A stretch of 64,000 bases of DNA from Argentina anserina. Its lineage: Eukaryota > Streptophyta > Magnoliopsida > Rosales > Rosaceae. Both the position numbers and the translations under genes were made by a program. The notes beneath the pieces are model-generated. The model saw only the letters and a program-made list of their open reading frames with translations. It ran no database searches and was not told where the DNA came from. This document shows, piece after piece, positions 34,612 through 45,316 of the stretch. The first letter of the stretch is position 1. Every line of letters begins with the position of its first letter. The DNA lies in NCBI RefSeq assembly GCF_933775445.1, contig NC_065877.1, positions 19,530,001-19,594,000 on the forward strand. The letters run 5' to 3'.

Positions 34612-37448
34612 CTCCCCCTTGTGTCGCATGCCTAGGTTGCATGGTGCACACATCGTTGACTCAGTAAAAACCTTGTCAAGTAAATAAAAACCTCTTGGGT
34701 AAAAAAAAAAGCTTGATCGAAGGGAAAAAGAGCACAACGCACCGTTTACATTGGATAAAATCATGTGAGGTAGACTCCTCCTGAAGTCTACGAAAACAAC
34801 TCCCCCTGATTAGTGCCATAATCATGGAGTACAAAGAACAACGTATACAACGTTCATTACATGCTTCTCAAACGTAGTCTTGGGCTAATGATTAATCATT
34901 AATCTAGCCACACATCCTTAGATCATACATGCTATACTTAGCCAAACTTAGATCTTTGGAAATAAGATTTCATAACAACTCAAAACAAGAGTTTGCAATG
35001 AAAATCAGATTCTTGGGTAGAATGACCTTCAATCACTTAAACGGCTATAACTTCTTCGTCAAAATAGGTATCAGCAAACCGTAAAATGTTCTGGAAATTA
35101 GACACCCGTGGCTTTCCAATGACATAAAGTTCACAACCTAATCCGATTGGAGCAGTTTACAGTGCTCTGTTGAAGTTGACTGACTTACAAATTTCCGGAC
35201 AGAACTGTCCTACTTTACTAACATGGCCATAACTCACTCAATATGATAGATATGAACAAATGGTTGGTGTCCCTGAACAGTAGACACATAGACCTTTCCA
35301 ATGGTACCAATTTCACCATAATTCATTGAGCGAGCTATCTTATAGGTCTCATTGAAGTTGACCTACGAAACTGGACAGATTCTGATTTATCACATTCAAT
35401 GTGTCTTTCGCAAAAAGAATAGGGGAATGGACCAATGAAGGACTGATTTTGGTCCGAAGCGGAACCATATGTATCCTTTACACTACCAGTGTCGACTGCT
35501 ACACCAAGGCGTATGTTGATGTTGCTGGAGCTGCTGGCGGCGTTTGTGTGGATGTGATTTGTGTTCGTTCACTAAGTGTAGAACGAAATCCATGTCAAAG
35601 GAGCAATGCAAGTTCAATGACGATGCATAGACGCATAGTTAATTACATCATAATAAAAGCAATAGTGTCCCAATAACACTTACATATATGAATGTATAGC
35701 TCATTGAATCTCTTCATCATCTATACTTAGACGAAATAGAGAATCAAGAATTAGCTTTCATATGGGTGTGAGTTCTTGCAACCTATTGTACTACGTTCTC
35801 TCGAATGTCGCAATCTGATTACATAAGCTCTCCGTGGTCAGGAGGCATTTAAAGTCCCTCGGGCACTTTCATATATGCATCAAGATCCCTTCACATATAT
35901 TCTATGACCACTATCATATGCTGCAAATCAGTTTTCATGGACACTATTACTGATCAAGTAGCGGAAAGCAATTATGTCTATAACGAGAGAATATAACTAA
36001 TCGTAGTCAATACTAGGATAATGAGACAATCTCTGTGCCATAAGTCCTGCATATATCGCATGACTTCATCTTTCTCATTACACTTACGAACAACGACCAA
36101 CATAACAAGTCTAGTTCAGCCTGTATTGATTCTTTCCACGTCGGTCAAGTTGCTCATCATTGATGCTTTATAACGGAATAAGAGCATAAGCGAATACATC
36201 ATCAATCATGGGAGATCAATCCATTAAACACACGCGCGCGCTGTATACGATCAATTTGTGAGATTTCTATTCTTCTCTAACATCAACAAAAGGAGTCTGT
36301 AGCATCCCATAGAAACTTAGTTGATATACATGTTTAGAGAATATCTCTTGATGATGGGCGAAATACTTGTGCCTACGCACTTCGCTTTTTTCTGGTTTTG
36401 ATTCCAGAGAATAATGGTCTCCCCCTCATCTAGGTAGGAGGTAAGACCGAAGCTATGACCCTTACTAGTCCATCTTTGCGTTTGCCGCCCTTGTTTTGTG
36501 GTGCAATACCACGGGCGCCGACAACACCACAACGTACAATGGTGCCATCACCGGCTTCATTCCCACTGTCAAGGATGGTGCCAACGGTGCTAGGACCATG
36601 TCATATGAAATTCTCTCATATTCTGAGAGTTCCAACCTTATCGGCACATCACATCATTTATGTGTGATCTCGTCACTTTCGCAATATCGGTAAAGTCATT
36701 AAGCATCGAATCTTTGACTTTCTGGAAGTAGATAATGCGTTGCACATTTGCTCACTTTGAGTAGTGCGGGATCTTAATGAGACATAGTGCTACACCAGGT
36801 CAATTCCTGGTGTTAAAACTAGAATGGGAGCATTCCATATCTCACCCTAACGACGGGAAGTATGTCTCATCAAAGTGACCATCTGCTAATATCGTAGGAT
36901 AGAGATTCACAGTTGTAGATTGGAAATAGTGGACAAGTGTTGGTGATTCATAAATCATAACCAACCAGAATACTTAATCGTTTCAAGTAGACCCATTGAG
37001 ATAACTACAATAGAGGCACATAAACAACTTTAACCAAATATGCGTTTAGTGAAAAGAACATTGGGATCGTATCCAGTAACCATTTGGTACGCACTAAACG
37101 CTTGGCAAGTTGTGGGTCTGAAACGAATAAGTGTCGCTGCATGTAACATCATTACATATCCCCATGCAAAAATCAGCAGGTTAGTACCCATATCCAAATC
37201 CGAGCTTTGCTAGATCGTGCAGTGAATGAACATGAGGAATAATATGTTTAACGACGATCCCATTAGACATGCAAAACGAAATCATCAAAAATCGTGGAGG
37301 TGAACTCTCCAACGGTATCCAATCAAATAGATTTGAGAGGATAGGAAGGGTGGTGAGCCCTTAGTATGATGATCATGGCTAAAAACTTTAGCAAATGCAG
37401 CGTTCAATGTGGAAAGCAAAGCGACGTGTGACCAATGTGTTGATGCTC

Positions 37449-38307
37449 TTAACCTATACCATAAAAATACCGAAAAATGTCAGCATTCGGTTGGATAGGG
37501 TCCACTAATGTCACCTTAAATACTTTGTAAGAATGGAATGTTCTCGGTTCGAGCCTTAGAAAATAAGGACTTCCTTGAAATCTAGCAAGATAACAAGCTT
37601 TGCAAAATGAGCGATGGGCATCAGAGATTGCCATGGAGGCATTAGAAAACACAGGAGACATCACAAACTCCTGTGAAGGAGGGGATGCAGCCACCGACGG
37701 CTTGAATGCCATGGAGCCACCGAGAGGGGCAAGCTCGGCCTCACCGTGTGGAGCACGGGTGAGGTGATCCTCCAATCGCTTCGTGAACATGAAAAATAGA
37801 TGATCATGTGAATTTTAAGGAACTCGAATCATCATATCTTGTTCAAAATGACCAACAAAAATGATCATGTCAAAACCGAGGAGACAGCAAAACCGAACCC
37901 ATGATTCAAAGAACCTTGAGTTACATAAAGCTACTGCTGCAGGCAAGCAAAGCTATGTCCACAGGCTAACAAAGCTACCGTCAATGAAATCTGACAGATT
38001 TATTCCTCTCCATTCTTAACACAAATATCAAGATAAAAATTCATCATTGGCATGTAGGACCTTTGAAAACTTAGCAAGGCACGAAAATATAAAACACAAT
38101 CTCCGCACGAGATCCGTAAAACAACTACCTGCACCGTAGGACAGTGTGGGTGGTTACGCAATTAGCAAGACACTCGATTTCACGGCGGGACATGCTCAAA
38201 ATAAAACTAAGAGAGTTAACGACGCGGTGAACTTCTCTAGACAATACGTTGTAGGATTTGTAAGAGGGAGGATTGAAACAAATGTGCAATCCCATCGAGT
38301 GTATCAC
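37449..38307 (-). pseudogene. Copia B protease / integrase-start remnant
   Basis: On the minus strand, SRREIECLANCVTTHTVLR (about 38195-38130) aligns with the protease site region of element C (ECLADCATTHTIL). The catalytic Asp is changed to Asn, so the remnant is inactive. Further on, 37640-37449 gives SFCKACYLARFQGSPYF and FHSYK, matching the integrase zinc-binding tail region of element C, with the frame lost afterwards. The two patches are about 480 bp apart, less than the corresponding distance in element C, so sequence has been deleted between them. Confidence 0.65.
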
Positions 38308-40039
38308 ATGGCACTAGAACTATAATCTTCAACTTAAGAGTTGGAAAAACATGGTATTCGAGCAGTTGAATACCAAACAATTAGGGTGAATAACCATCCA
38401 TTTGGTGCGGGTGGTCACTAATAATAATAAAATCGTTTGAGCTATGAAACGACTTGGAGAAAACTGGAAAATTAACTGAAAAACCATGTTAAAATAACTC
38501 AAAACCGGGTGAAATTTGGACTGGAGCAGTAAAAACTGCGGGAAATATGCCGAAACAAATTACGAGAAACGACAAAAAAGTCGTCAAAAAAACGTGGCAG
38601 TAAAAACTGCGGCGCCGATTGCCAGCGGTAGTCGGAGCTGGCCAGCAAGGAGTCCGGGGCTGCTGTCCGACAGGGGACAGCCTGCAGGAACTGGATGGTG
38701 GCGTCGGAAACGCCGGCAAGTGGCCGGAAGGCGGCAAAAACGCTGGAAAATGTTCCGGAAACCCTGGAACAGTAACCGGGAAAAATGATGTCAATTTTAA
38801 CGTTCCGAGGTCCGTTTTCTAAATTTCAAGGTCCAAAATCACAATGTAGTGCTATTGGGGTCCCATGTAACCCAAAAGCGGCCAATTTAAAAACCACGTG
38901 AGTTGCAAACGTTGACCATTCATGCTAAGTCAAGGAAAATAAAATTCTCACGAGATCATCTTGTAAACAAGGAATACGAGAAATTTTATTGAATATGCCA
39001 ATATTTAATACAACACATACAAGCTTCAAATTCCAATAGACGACTTAAGCTAAAGTCGAGCAAGAATCATGGCAATGCCAACGTCATACTTGAAAAATAG
39101 TAAGCAGAAAACATAGTCAAAATAGATTGACTAATCAAAAGTCCGTAGCAAAAAAATATTGCATATCAGATCGGGCGGAGCCGTAGCCTGAGGCTAAAAA
39201 AACGTGCTTACTTGAGAATTGAAGAATGTTACGTTTCCATCTCCAAAATTCCCTCAAGAAATAGATACAAATGCCAAAAATGGCATGTGTTTCTCGGATG
39301 TGGATCATGGTTCAAGGTCAACTCTAGTAATACAACGCCATAGACGTTTATTGAATCACTTTAAGTGTGTCCCATAGAATGTGTTATTTTTGGGATCTTT
39401 TGTCAGCAAATAGTACTGTATCAGAGTAATAAATCAACTCAAATAAATGAGTACGTAGACTTTGGGATTATCATTTATAGACAAGAGTTTAAGAAAACTC
39501 AAACATTCAAATAACAGTTGCGATGGCGACGCATCCATAAGAAACGAGGGTTGTATAGGTTTTGAATAATCAAAACTATTCAAGTATGTAACCAGAATTA
39601 GAAGGGTTGTGATGTATATGGTCACAAAATAATCGATGCATATCGGCGATTCTCATGGTCGCACCCAAAACAGCGGTGTACTCAGACAACCACACGAAAT
39701 CGATTTCTTCCCTTTAAATAATAGCGTGACTCCCCCAGGACCGTCACACGAAAAACGTCGACCAAGAGGGGAATCATATCCCTCTTTGGTCTCATCGGCG
39801 TTATAAGAAGGCCGGAAAAGAGACATGAAGAAGGCTAATAGCGCCCGATAATTTATATATATATGTTCAAAAGCGAGAACGTTTATGAAAATTTACCTTT
39901 GAAGGTTTGTAGAAGACGGGAGTAGCTTCTCTTGAGCGAAGACTTTACTTATGAAGTTCGTGTTTTTTGCGTGAATATGCGGGAGAAGCAATTTTGAATG
40001 CTTTGATGCGGGGACTTGCGGGACAAAAAGATGTTTTTG

Positions 40040-40400
40040 CGGAGCGAATGCGGAGGAGACCCTGCAGGGTTGCGGGGCTACGTGCAGGGGCTGCGGGACT
40101 GCGTGCATGGGGGATCACAGGGGCTGCGGGGGTTGCGTGCAGGGTCTGCGGGGGATCGCAGGGGCTGTGTGCAGGGGGGATCACAGGGGCTGCGAGGGTT
40201 GCGTGCAGGGGGTTGCGGGGGCTGCTTGTAGGAGCTGCAAGGGCTGCAAGGAGGGGTTCACAGGGGCAGCAGGGGGGGTCGTAGGGGCTGCATGGCCGGA
40301 GGTTGTGGTGGCTGCAGGGGGTCTGCAGCGGCGGCGAGGTGGAGCGGTCACCGACGGGGAGCGCCGACGAGAAGATGCCGGAGGCTGGAGAAGAAAAAAT
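40040..40400 (-). repeat. GC-rich degenerate repeats in the copia B leader
   Basis: The sequence is dominated by GGGGCTGCRGGGG, TTGCGTGCAGG and GGGGGATCACAGG, recurring irregularly every 20-50 bp. It lies just inside the 5' LTR, where the untranslated leader is expected. Long open frames here translate to Gly/Arg/Ala repeats and are artefacts of the base composition. Confidence 0.65.
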
Positions 40401-40453
40401 AAAATTATAGGGCTCTAAAAGTTCAGGGTTTTAGGGCAAAGTGCGTGATAACG

Positions 40454-40637
40454 TGTTTCAGGATGAAATAATTGTGTATTATTGAATGATATGAGGGCCT
40501 ATATATAGGCATTACAAAATCACAATCCCGTAGGATTCGGAGTCCTAATCTATTACGGAGATGTTAATCTATCTCCTAACATGAAACCTATTAGGCTAAG
40601 ACACACAAAAGGGTAGAATAATAATTCTCCCGGAACA
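40454..40637 (-). repeat. 5' LTR of copia element B
   Basis: Matches 34428-34611 with few substitutions (for example CAAGGGCA against TGAGGGCC). It is followed inward by the presumptive primer site CGTTATCACGCAC. Confidence 0.85.
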
Positions 40638-40815
40638 TTATTTTAATTGTTTCTAAAAATAAATTTTTAGTTTTGATAAATTTTTTTTTTAGTTTTATGA
40701 ATTATTACATGTACCTATTTTGGTCATTCAACATACATACAAAATGTTAGTTGAATTATTAAATAATAGGGGTGTGTATCAAGAGTTTATGAGTGTGTAT
40801 TTAAAACTTCTCTAA

Positions 40816-41165
40816 TTTTAAGCTATTTTAGAGAGCATGTTTAGTTTCTTTTTACCAAAATTAGTGACTACACCAAATTCTCTATTATAACTTTGCTTTA
40901 ACTTTGAGCTATCTCATTCGACAAATTTATTTAGTGAGATAGCTGAAAGTTAAAACATTCATAGTAGAAAATTATATATAATTTATTAATAAATTTAAAA
41001 TATTTTTTAGGCATGTAATGAATACTTTGAATTCAAATAAGACTAAAACAAAACGAACTAATGTATACGTATTTCTAAATTGGCTAATTAAAACGACTTT
41101 TAAGCTATTTTTGTTAATATTTAACTAAAATATGGATATGATTGCTAAAAATGCTCAGTGAATTG
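40816..41165. mobile_element. MITE-like repeat, copy 2
   Basis: Same orientation as copy 1 (33476-33840). Shared blocks include TTAGCTATTTTAG-like, CTACACCAAATT, AGCTATCTCA, ACTTTGAATTCAAATAA and ACTAAAATAT. It ends with the terminal motif TGCTAAAAATGCTC, while its left end lacks the first 30 bp or so of copy 1. Confidence 0.5.
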
Positions 41166-42264
41166 ATTTTGAGTGTAAAATGTTGGGAATTTAGGTTTTA
41201 TAAACTTTGACATACCTCGTCTATGGTACGCGTCATTAAGAGGAGGTGTTTTACGGCGTGTAGTGCATGTGGGTCGTAATTATTGTAAAACTATTATGGC
41301 ATCTCAATTCTTCATTAATGAAGCATTTTTGCACCGTGCGAGCTTTTACATCTTGCATTTTTTAAGTGTTTTTATTTGCATATTTAATGTTCCTATTTGC
41401 AAAACAACGTTACTCTACTGAAGTTTATTCAGCTTAAAGAAGAGAGATTTATTCACCTTTCATGCGAAGTTTACATGACATTTGTAATTTATTGTGGCCT
41501 TACGTACATGTTTGGATGCTTGGTATTGTTTTGGTTTTCTTTGCTTAACTTTTCCTTCAATTTCACTCTAGGTTGACATAGGAGCTGAATCTTCTTTCTG
41601 TTCTCATTCTCTCTAGCTATCAGACATTTGGTTGCCCCATTTCCACTCAACTCCACACCCATCTTTAGTTGTTTCTTTAATATACGTATATATACCAGAT
41701 ATAAGTTTTTAACAAATTAAAGCTCACTTTGCCTTTACACAGTGTAAATAAGGACCCAGAGAAGTACATTTATCCTCCTACAAGTTTTCATGTTATACAC
41801 ACACTAGAACAACAAAACTTTGGATGCAAGCAAACCCTATGTCGTTTCCCCTTCCTTTCTTCAAATTTACTGTATTAATCTGATAGAAATGCTTCTTTCT
41901 ATTCGTTCATTATTTATTTCAGATTGTTCTCTCTCTTTCTCTCTGTCTATGATCTTTCTCCTCTAATTCTCACTATTACAGGAGCAAGCAGGGAGCTATG
42001 GAGTAATATTCAACTAAATCAAGTATGCATGCAAAGGAGAAAAAGTGAATAGGAATTTGATTCTCCCCAAACCTTGAAGCAGAATAATTAAGCATCTGCT
42101 AGCTGCCAATAAGGGACGACAGGCTTCACAAGAAACAATTCTGCTTATCTTTCCTTTTTTTCCCCTTCTATTAATTCCAAGTCTAACCGCAACCATACTC
42201 CTTTCCTTCTTAGATTATTCTAAATTTGGAGTAGTGCATATAACTGTGGAAACAAACAAGAGAA
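41166..42264 (+). promoter_or_regulatory. Upstream region of the NAC gene, no elements proven
   Basis: No other gene or named repeat is visible in the 1.1 kb before the NAC start codon. Pyrimidine-rich tracts, including TTCTCTCTCTTTCTCTCTG near 41927-41945, lie 250-350 bp upstream and could belong to a 5' leader or core promoter. No single TATA box stands out. This is a positional inference. Confidence 0.35.
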
Positions 42265-43380
42265 ATGACTCACTGCAATGATCTTGGTCAGGAAGACCAA
42301 ATAATCAATGCCAAAGATGACCTAACCATCAGAACATGCCCTTCGTGTGGTTATCAGATCAAATATCAGCAACAGGTTTAATGTCCCTTCTTAATTTTCA
42401 AATTTTCTCTGTGCACGTCTGCACTTAGTATAATGTGGATCAAAGTATATCTTATATGTTAATTATAGGCCGGAATTCAAAACTTGCCGGGGCTGCCAGC
42501 CGGAGTCAAGTTTGATCCTACGGATCAAGAGGTGCTTCAACATTTGGAGGGAAAGGTGTGGAGCAGTATTGATATCGCTGTAGGTAATAAGCTCCACCAT
42601 CATCCTCTGATAGATCAGTTCATCCCTACAATTGAAGGAGAGAATGGAATTTGCTACACTCATCCACATAAGTTGCCAGGTATATCCTCATGGCTCGGGT
42701 TTACTGATTTTCTTGTGATATATATAGATGATCAGATAATTAATGATATATATAGAAGGAATAATCTTTATACATAATTATATATACGTACCCTGTCATG
42801 ATACTGGATTATAAATGAACATGCAGGAGTTAGCAAAGATGGGCTGGTACGCCATTTCTTCCATCGACCTTCCAAGGCTTACACAACAGGATCTAGGAAA
42901 AGAAGAAAGGTGCACACCGATAGGGATAGCAGCGGCGAGGGAGGTGAGACGCGATGGCACAAGACAGGCAAGACCAGACCAGTATTTGTTGGTGGCAAAG
43001 TGAAAGGGTACAAAAAGATACTTGTGCTCTACACTAACTATGGGAAGCAAAGAAAGCCTGAGAAAACCAACTGGGTAATGCACCAGTACCACCTTGGCAA
43101 CAATGAAGAAGAGAAAGATGGAGAGCTTGTGGTTTCCAAAGTGTTCTACCAAACACAACCTAGACAGTGTGGTAACTCAGGTATGAAGGATTTCAATAAT
43201 AACTCTGTGAAATTAATGAAGGGACAAAGTGAGCACAATGTGGCACTTGTTCAGTATTGTAACAATGGCAATTCCTTCATATCCTTTGATCAAAGTGGCC
43301 AGGATAGATCGATCAGTAATCCTCAGATAATCCCTCATCATTTTCCTCTACATGATGGGTCGTTTGTTTCTTTGAAATAA
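42265..43380 (+). CDS. NAC transcription factor, SND2/NAC073-like
   Basis: Three exons, 42265-42375, 42469-42679 and 42827-43380, separated by GT-AG introns of 93 and 147 bp, join in phase to encode 291 residues. The start MTHCND and the CPSCG pair at residues 25-29 are typical of the NAC073/SND2, NAC010/SND3 and NAC075 branch. The NAC domain follows: [93 protein letters not shown] and [11 protein letters not shown], ending with [14 protein letters not shown]. The C-terminal region is short, rich in Asn, Gln and His, and fits an activation domain. Relatives act in the nucleus, promoting secondary wall and fibre gene expression. The reading frame is intact. The first donor is GTTTAATG, weaker than usual. 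The exact orthologue within the branch is not settled. Confidence 0.93.
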
Positions 43381-43405
43381 GGTTTCTACCGAGTAGCCGG
43401 GAGGT

Positions 43406-43442
43406 AATAAAGGACAATAGATATGTACATCAGCTCAATAAA
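43406..43442 (+). terminator. Putative NAC gene polyadenylation signals
   Basis: AATAAA occurs at 43406-43411 and again at 43437-43442, 26 and 57 bp after the stop codon. Either could direct 3' end formation. Confidence 0.4.
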
Positions 43443-44275
43443 GGCAAGTCTGGCCTATATTTCTCTGAAAATTGTGAATGATTAAGTGATTATTTCGCAT
43501 GGCGGAAGAGGGAAGAAAGTGATAACTTTTTTATTTTTCAATTTATTATTTATCTTCACATACTTTGTAAATGTACAATGAACACAAGTGTTTGAGGTAT
43601 GCATGTCCATCCAAAGAATTGAAGATTTGGTCATGCTTTGTAGGTGATCGGAAATTGTAATTTGTAAACATCACATGACCCTACGATTTGGGGAAGTGTA
43701 AATTATAAACTAAGTTATACAAAGATGATTCTTACCTTAAAGTAGTCTAAGGTAGAGTGCAGCATTCATTCTCCTTGGTTTCAAGTTGTAGTGATTACTC
43801 AAACTCAATCGTTTTTAAATTTGGATCCCGTTTTGTTGGTCGATATACAGTTTACTGCTGGAGGATATTGTTCCAAGAACTTTTATAGAAATTTTCAACG
43901 TCAATAAAATAAGATTATAGTAGAACCTCGTTAAATTAATATTTCATTAATTAATAATCTTACTAAAATAATATTTTTTACCGGTTCCGACTCGGGACTA
44001 AGGGACTAAATTAATATTTGGCTATATTTGTAAGATAATAGAAATTTGAGTATTCATATAGACCTCATCAAATATATAAATTAATGGCATAATTTATATA
44101 ATAATTTTTACATTTATGAAGATTTCATTGAAGAATTTTATTCATTTAATTATTATTAAATAAAATAAATTAATACATCGGACAACATAATATTTTGAAC
44201 AACGGTATCCGTGATAAATCTAACATTGTGGTGCATAAACAAAAAGTAAAAAAATGTCTTTGAAAAAGTGAGATA
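43443..44275. other. NAC 3' flank with possible transposon end
   Basis: No gene is seen. From about 43917 the sequence TAGTAGAACCTCGTTAAATT, with repeated AAATTAATA motifs and CCGGTTCCGACTCGGGAC, resembles the end of a widespread plant DNA transposon family. I could not find the other end or a target duplication. Confidence 0.35.
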
Positions 44276-44460
44276 TGTTTCGGGAGAATTACTATTCTAC
44301 CATTGTGTGTGTCTTAGCCTTGTTAGGTTTCCTGTTAGAGATAGATTAGCATCTCTGTAATAGATTAGGACTCCGAATCCTACGGGATTGTGGTTTTGTA
44401 ATGCATATATATAGGCCTCAATATCATTCAATAAAGTTACAGTTATTTCATCATGCATTA
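44276..44460 (+). repeat. 5' LTR of copia element D
   Basis: About 185 bp, aligned with the reverse complement of the element B LTRs: AATCCTACGGGATTGTGGTT, the TATA-like CATATATATAGGC and ATTCAATA are shared. The outer end is TGTTTCGGG. The inner end is placed by alignment with B and may be off by a few bases. Confidence 0.75.
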
Positions 44461-44757
44461 GGTTATCACACACTTTGCTCTAAAAACCATAAACTTTTAG
44501 AGGCCTAGAAATCATTTTTTTATCTCCCACTCGCCAATCTTCTCTTTGGTCGATGTTTTTCGAGTGACAGTCCTGGCGGAGTCACTTTGTTTTGAAAGAG
44601 TAGTTAATCGATTTCGTGTGGTAGCCTGAGTGCACCGCTGTTTTGGGTGCGATCGTGAGTATCGCCGTTTGCATCGATTTTTCTTGTGACCATATACGTC
44701 ACCCCTTCTAATTCTTGTTATACTTGAATCTAATCGATTCCGTATTCGTTTTGTAGA

Positions 44758-45316
44758 TGTCATCGCTATCGCGACCGGAGTTTGGCCTTCTTGATATAGA
44801 AGGCAAGGAATACCACCGCTGGGTTTCCGACATGGAGCTCGCTTTCAAGAGCTGAGGGATCCAAGGCATGTTTGCCGACCCTCCTGCTAATTTCCCACCT
44901 GTGACCAAGACTCAAGCTCTCATCTTCATGAGACATCACATCCATGCAACTCTCAAGAACGTAAAAGATCCTAAAGAATTATAAGACAAACTACACTTGC
45001 GGTACAACAACGTTCATAATAAGCTTCACCCTGAATTGACCGTTAGATGAGATCACATCCATCTATTGGACTCTAAGAGAATGGATGACTTCAATCAGGA
45101 TATACTATGCGTGCAATCCGATCTTGGCACCGTTGGTGTCATCAAGACCAACCTAGATCTTCTAAATAAGACATTAGACACATTTCCAATCCACTATGAG
45201 GTTCAAGCTCATACGTACCACACTCATGTAGAGGAACAGAAGATCCGGACTTTCGCCGACTTTGGCAAAGAAGGAGAGGCATTCTGAGATCCTCCTCAAC
45301 AATAACAATAGACCGG
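44758..45316 (+). pseudogene. Copia D gag, N-terminal part
   Basis: From the ATG at 44758, directly after TTTTGTAG, the frame reads MSSLSRPEFGLLDIEGKEYH then RWVSDMELAFK, clearly related to element C gag (PEF..LD.EG.EYHRW.SD.E). A TGA follows almost at once (about 44854). Later stops occur at a TAA near 44983 and a TGA near 45049. The region DSKRMDDFNQDIL and TLDTFPIHYEVQAHTY is the gag core. The frame shifts before 45316, the Athila insertion point. Confidence 0.75.
45312..45316 (+). repeat. Left target-site duplication ACCGG of the Athila element
   Basis: The pentamer ACCGG directly before TGATAGG is repeated at 56519-56523 directly after the right LTR. A perfect 5-bp duplication is the integrase footprint expected for Ty3/gypsy elements. 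Confidence 0.9.

Larger units (their letters stand above)
34428..40637 (-). mobile_element. Ty1/copia-derived element B with two 184-bp LTRs
   Basis: LTRs at 34428-34611 and 40454-40637 are both 184 bp. In element orientation they start TGTTCC and end TGAAACA. Flanking pentamers TGATT and TTATT agree at 4 of 5 positions. The purine tract (complement of CTCCCCCTTGTG) adjoins the 3' LTR at 34612, and CGTTATCACGCAC follows the 5' LTR. Little coding remains: a protease and integrase start is seen at 37449-38307, while gag and RT are not recognisable. Related LTRs occur in element D. The body is largely a degenerate or non-autonomous derivative. Confidence 0.82.
33841..40815. mobile_element. Inverted-repeat transposon split by copia B
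   Basis: The left arm 33841-33893 and the right arm 40768-40815 are inverted copies of about 50 bp (TTTTAAATACACAC and AATACACACTCATA in the left arm; the complements on the right). Without the copia insertion the unit would be about 760 bp, too short to encode a transposase. AT microsatellites lie at about 34041-34062 and 34174-34215. No target duplication was identified. Confidence 0.5.

Noticed and set aside
35401..35676. 91-codon ORF inside element B
   Set aside because: No recognisable domain. It lies on the strand opposite to the element in degenerate internal sequence.
40016..40418. Several overlapping Gly/Arg/Ala-rich ORFs of 71-105 codons
   Set aside because: They arise from GC-rich repeats in the untranslated leader of element B, on the strand opposite to the element, in several frames at once.
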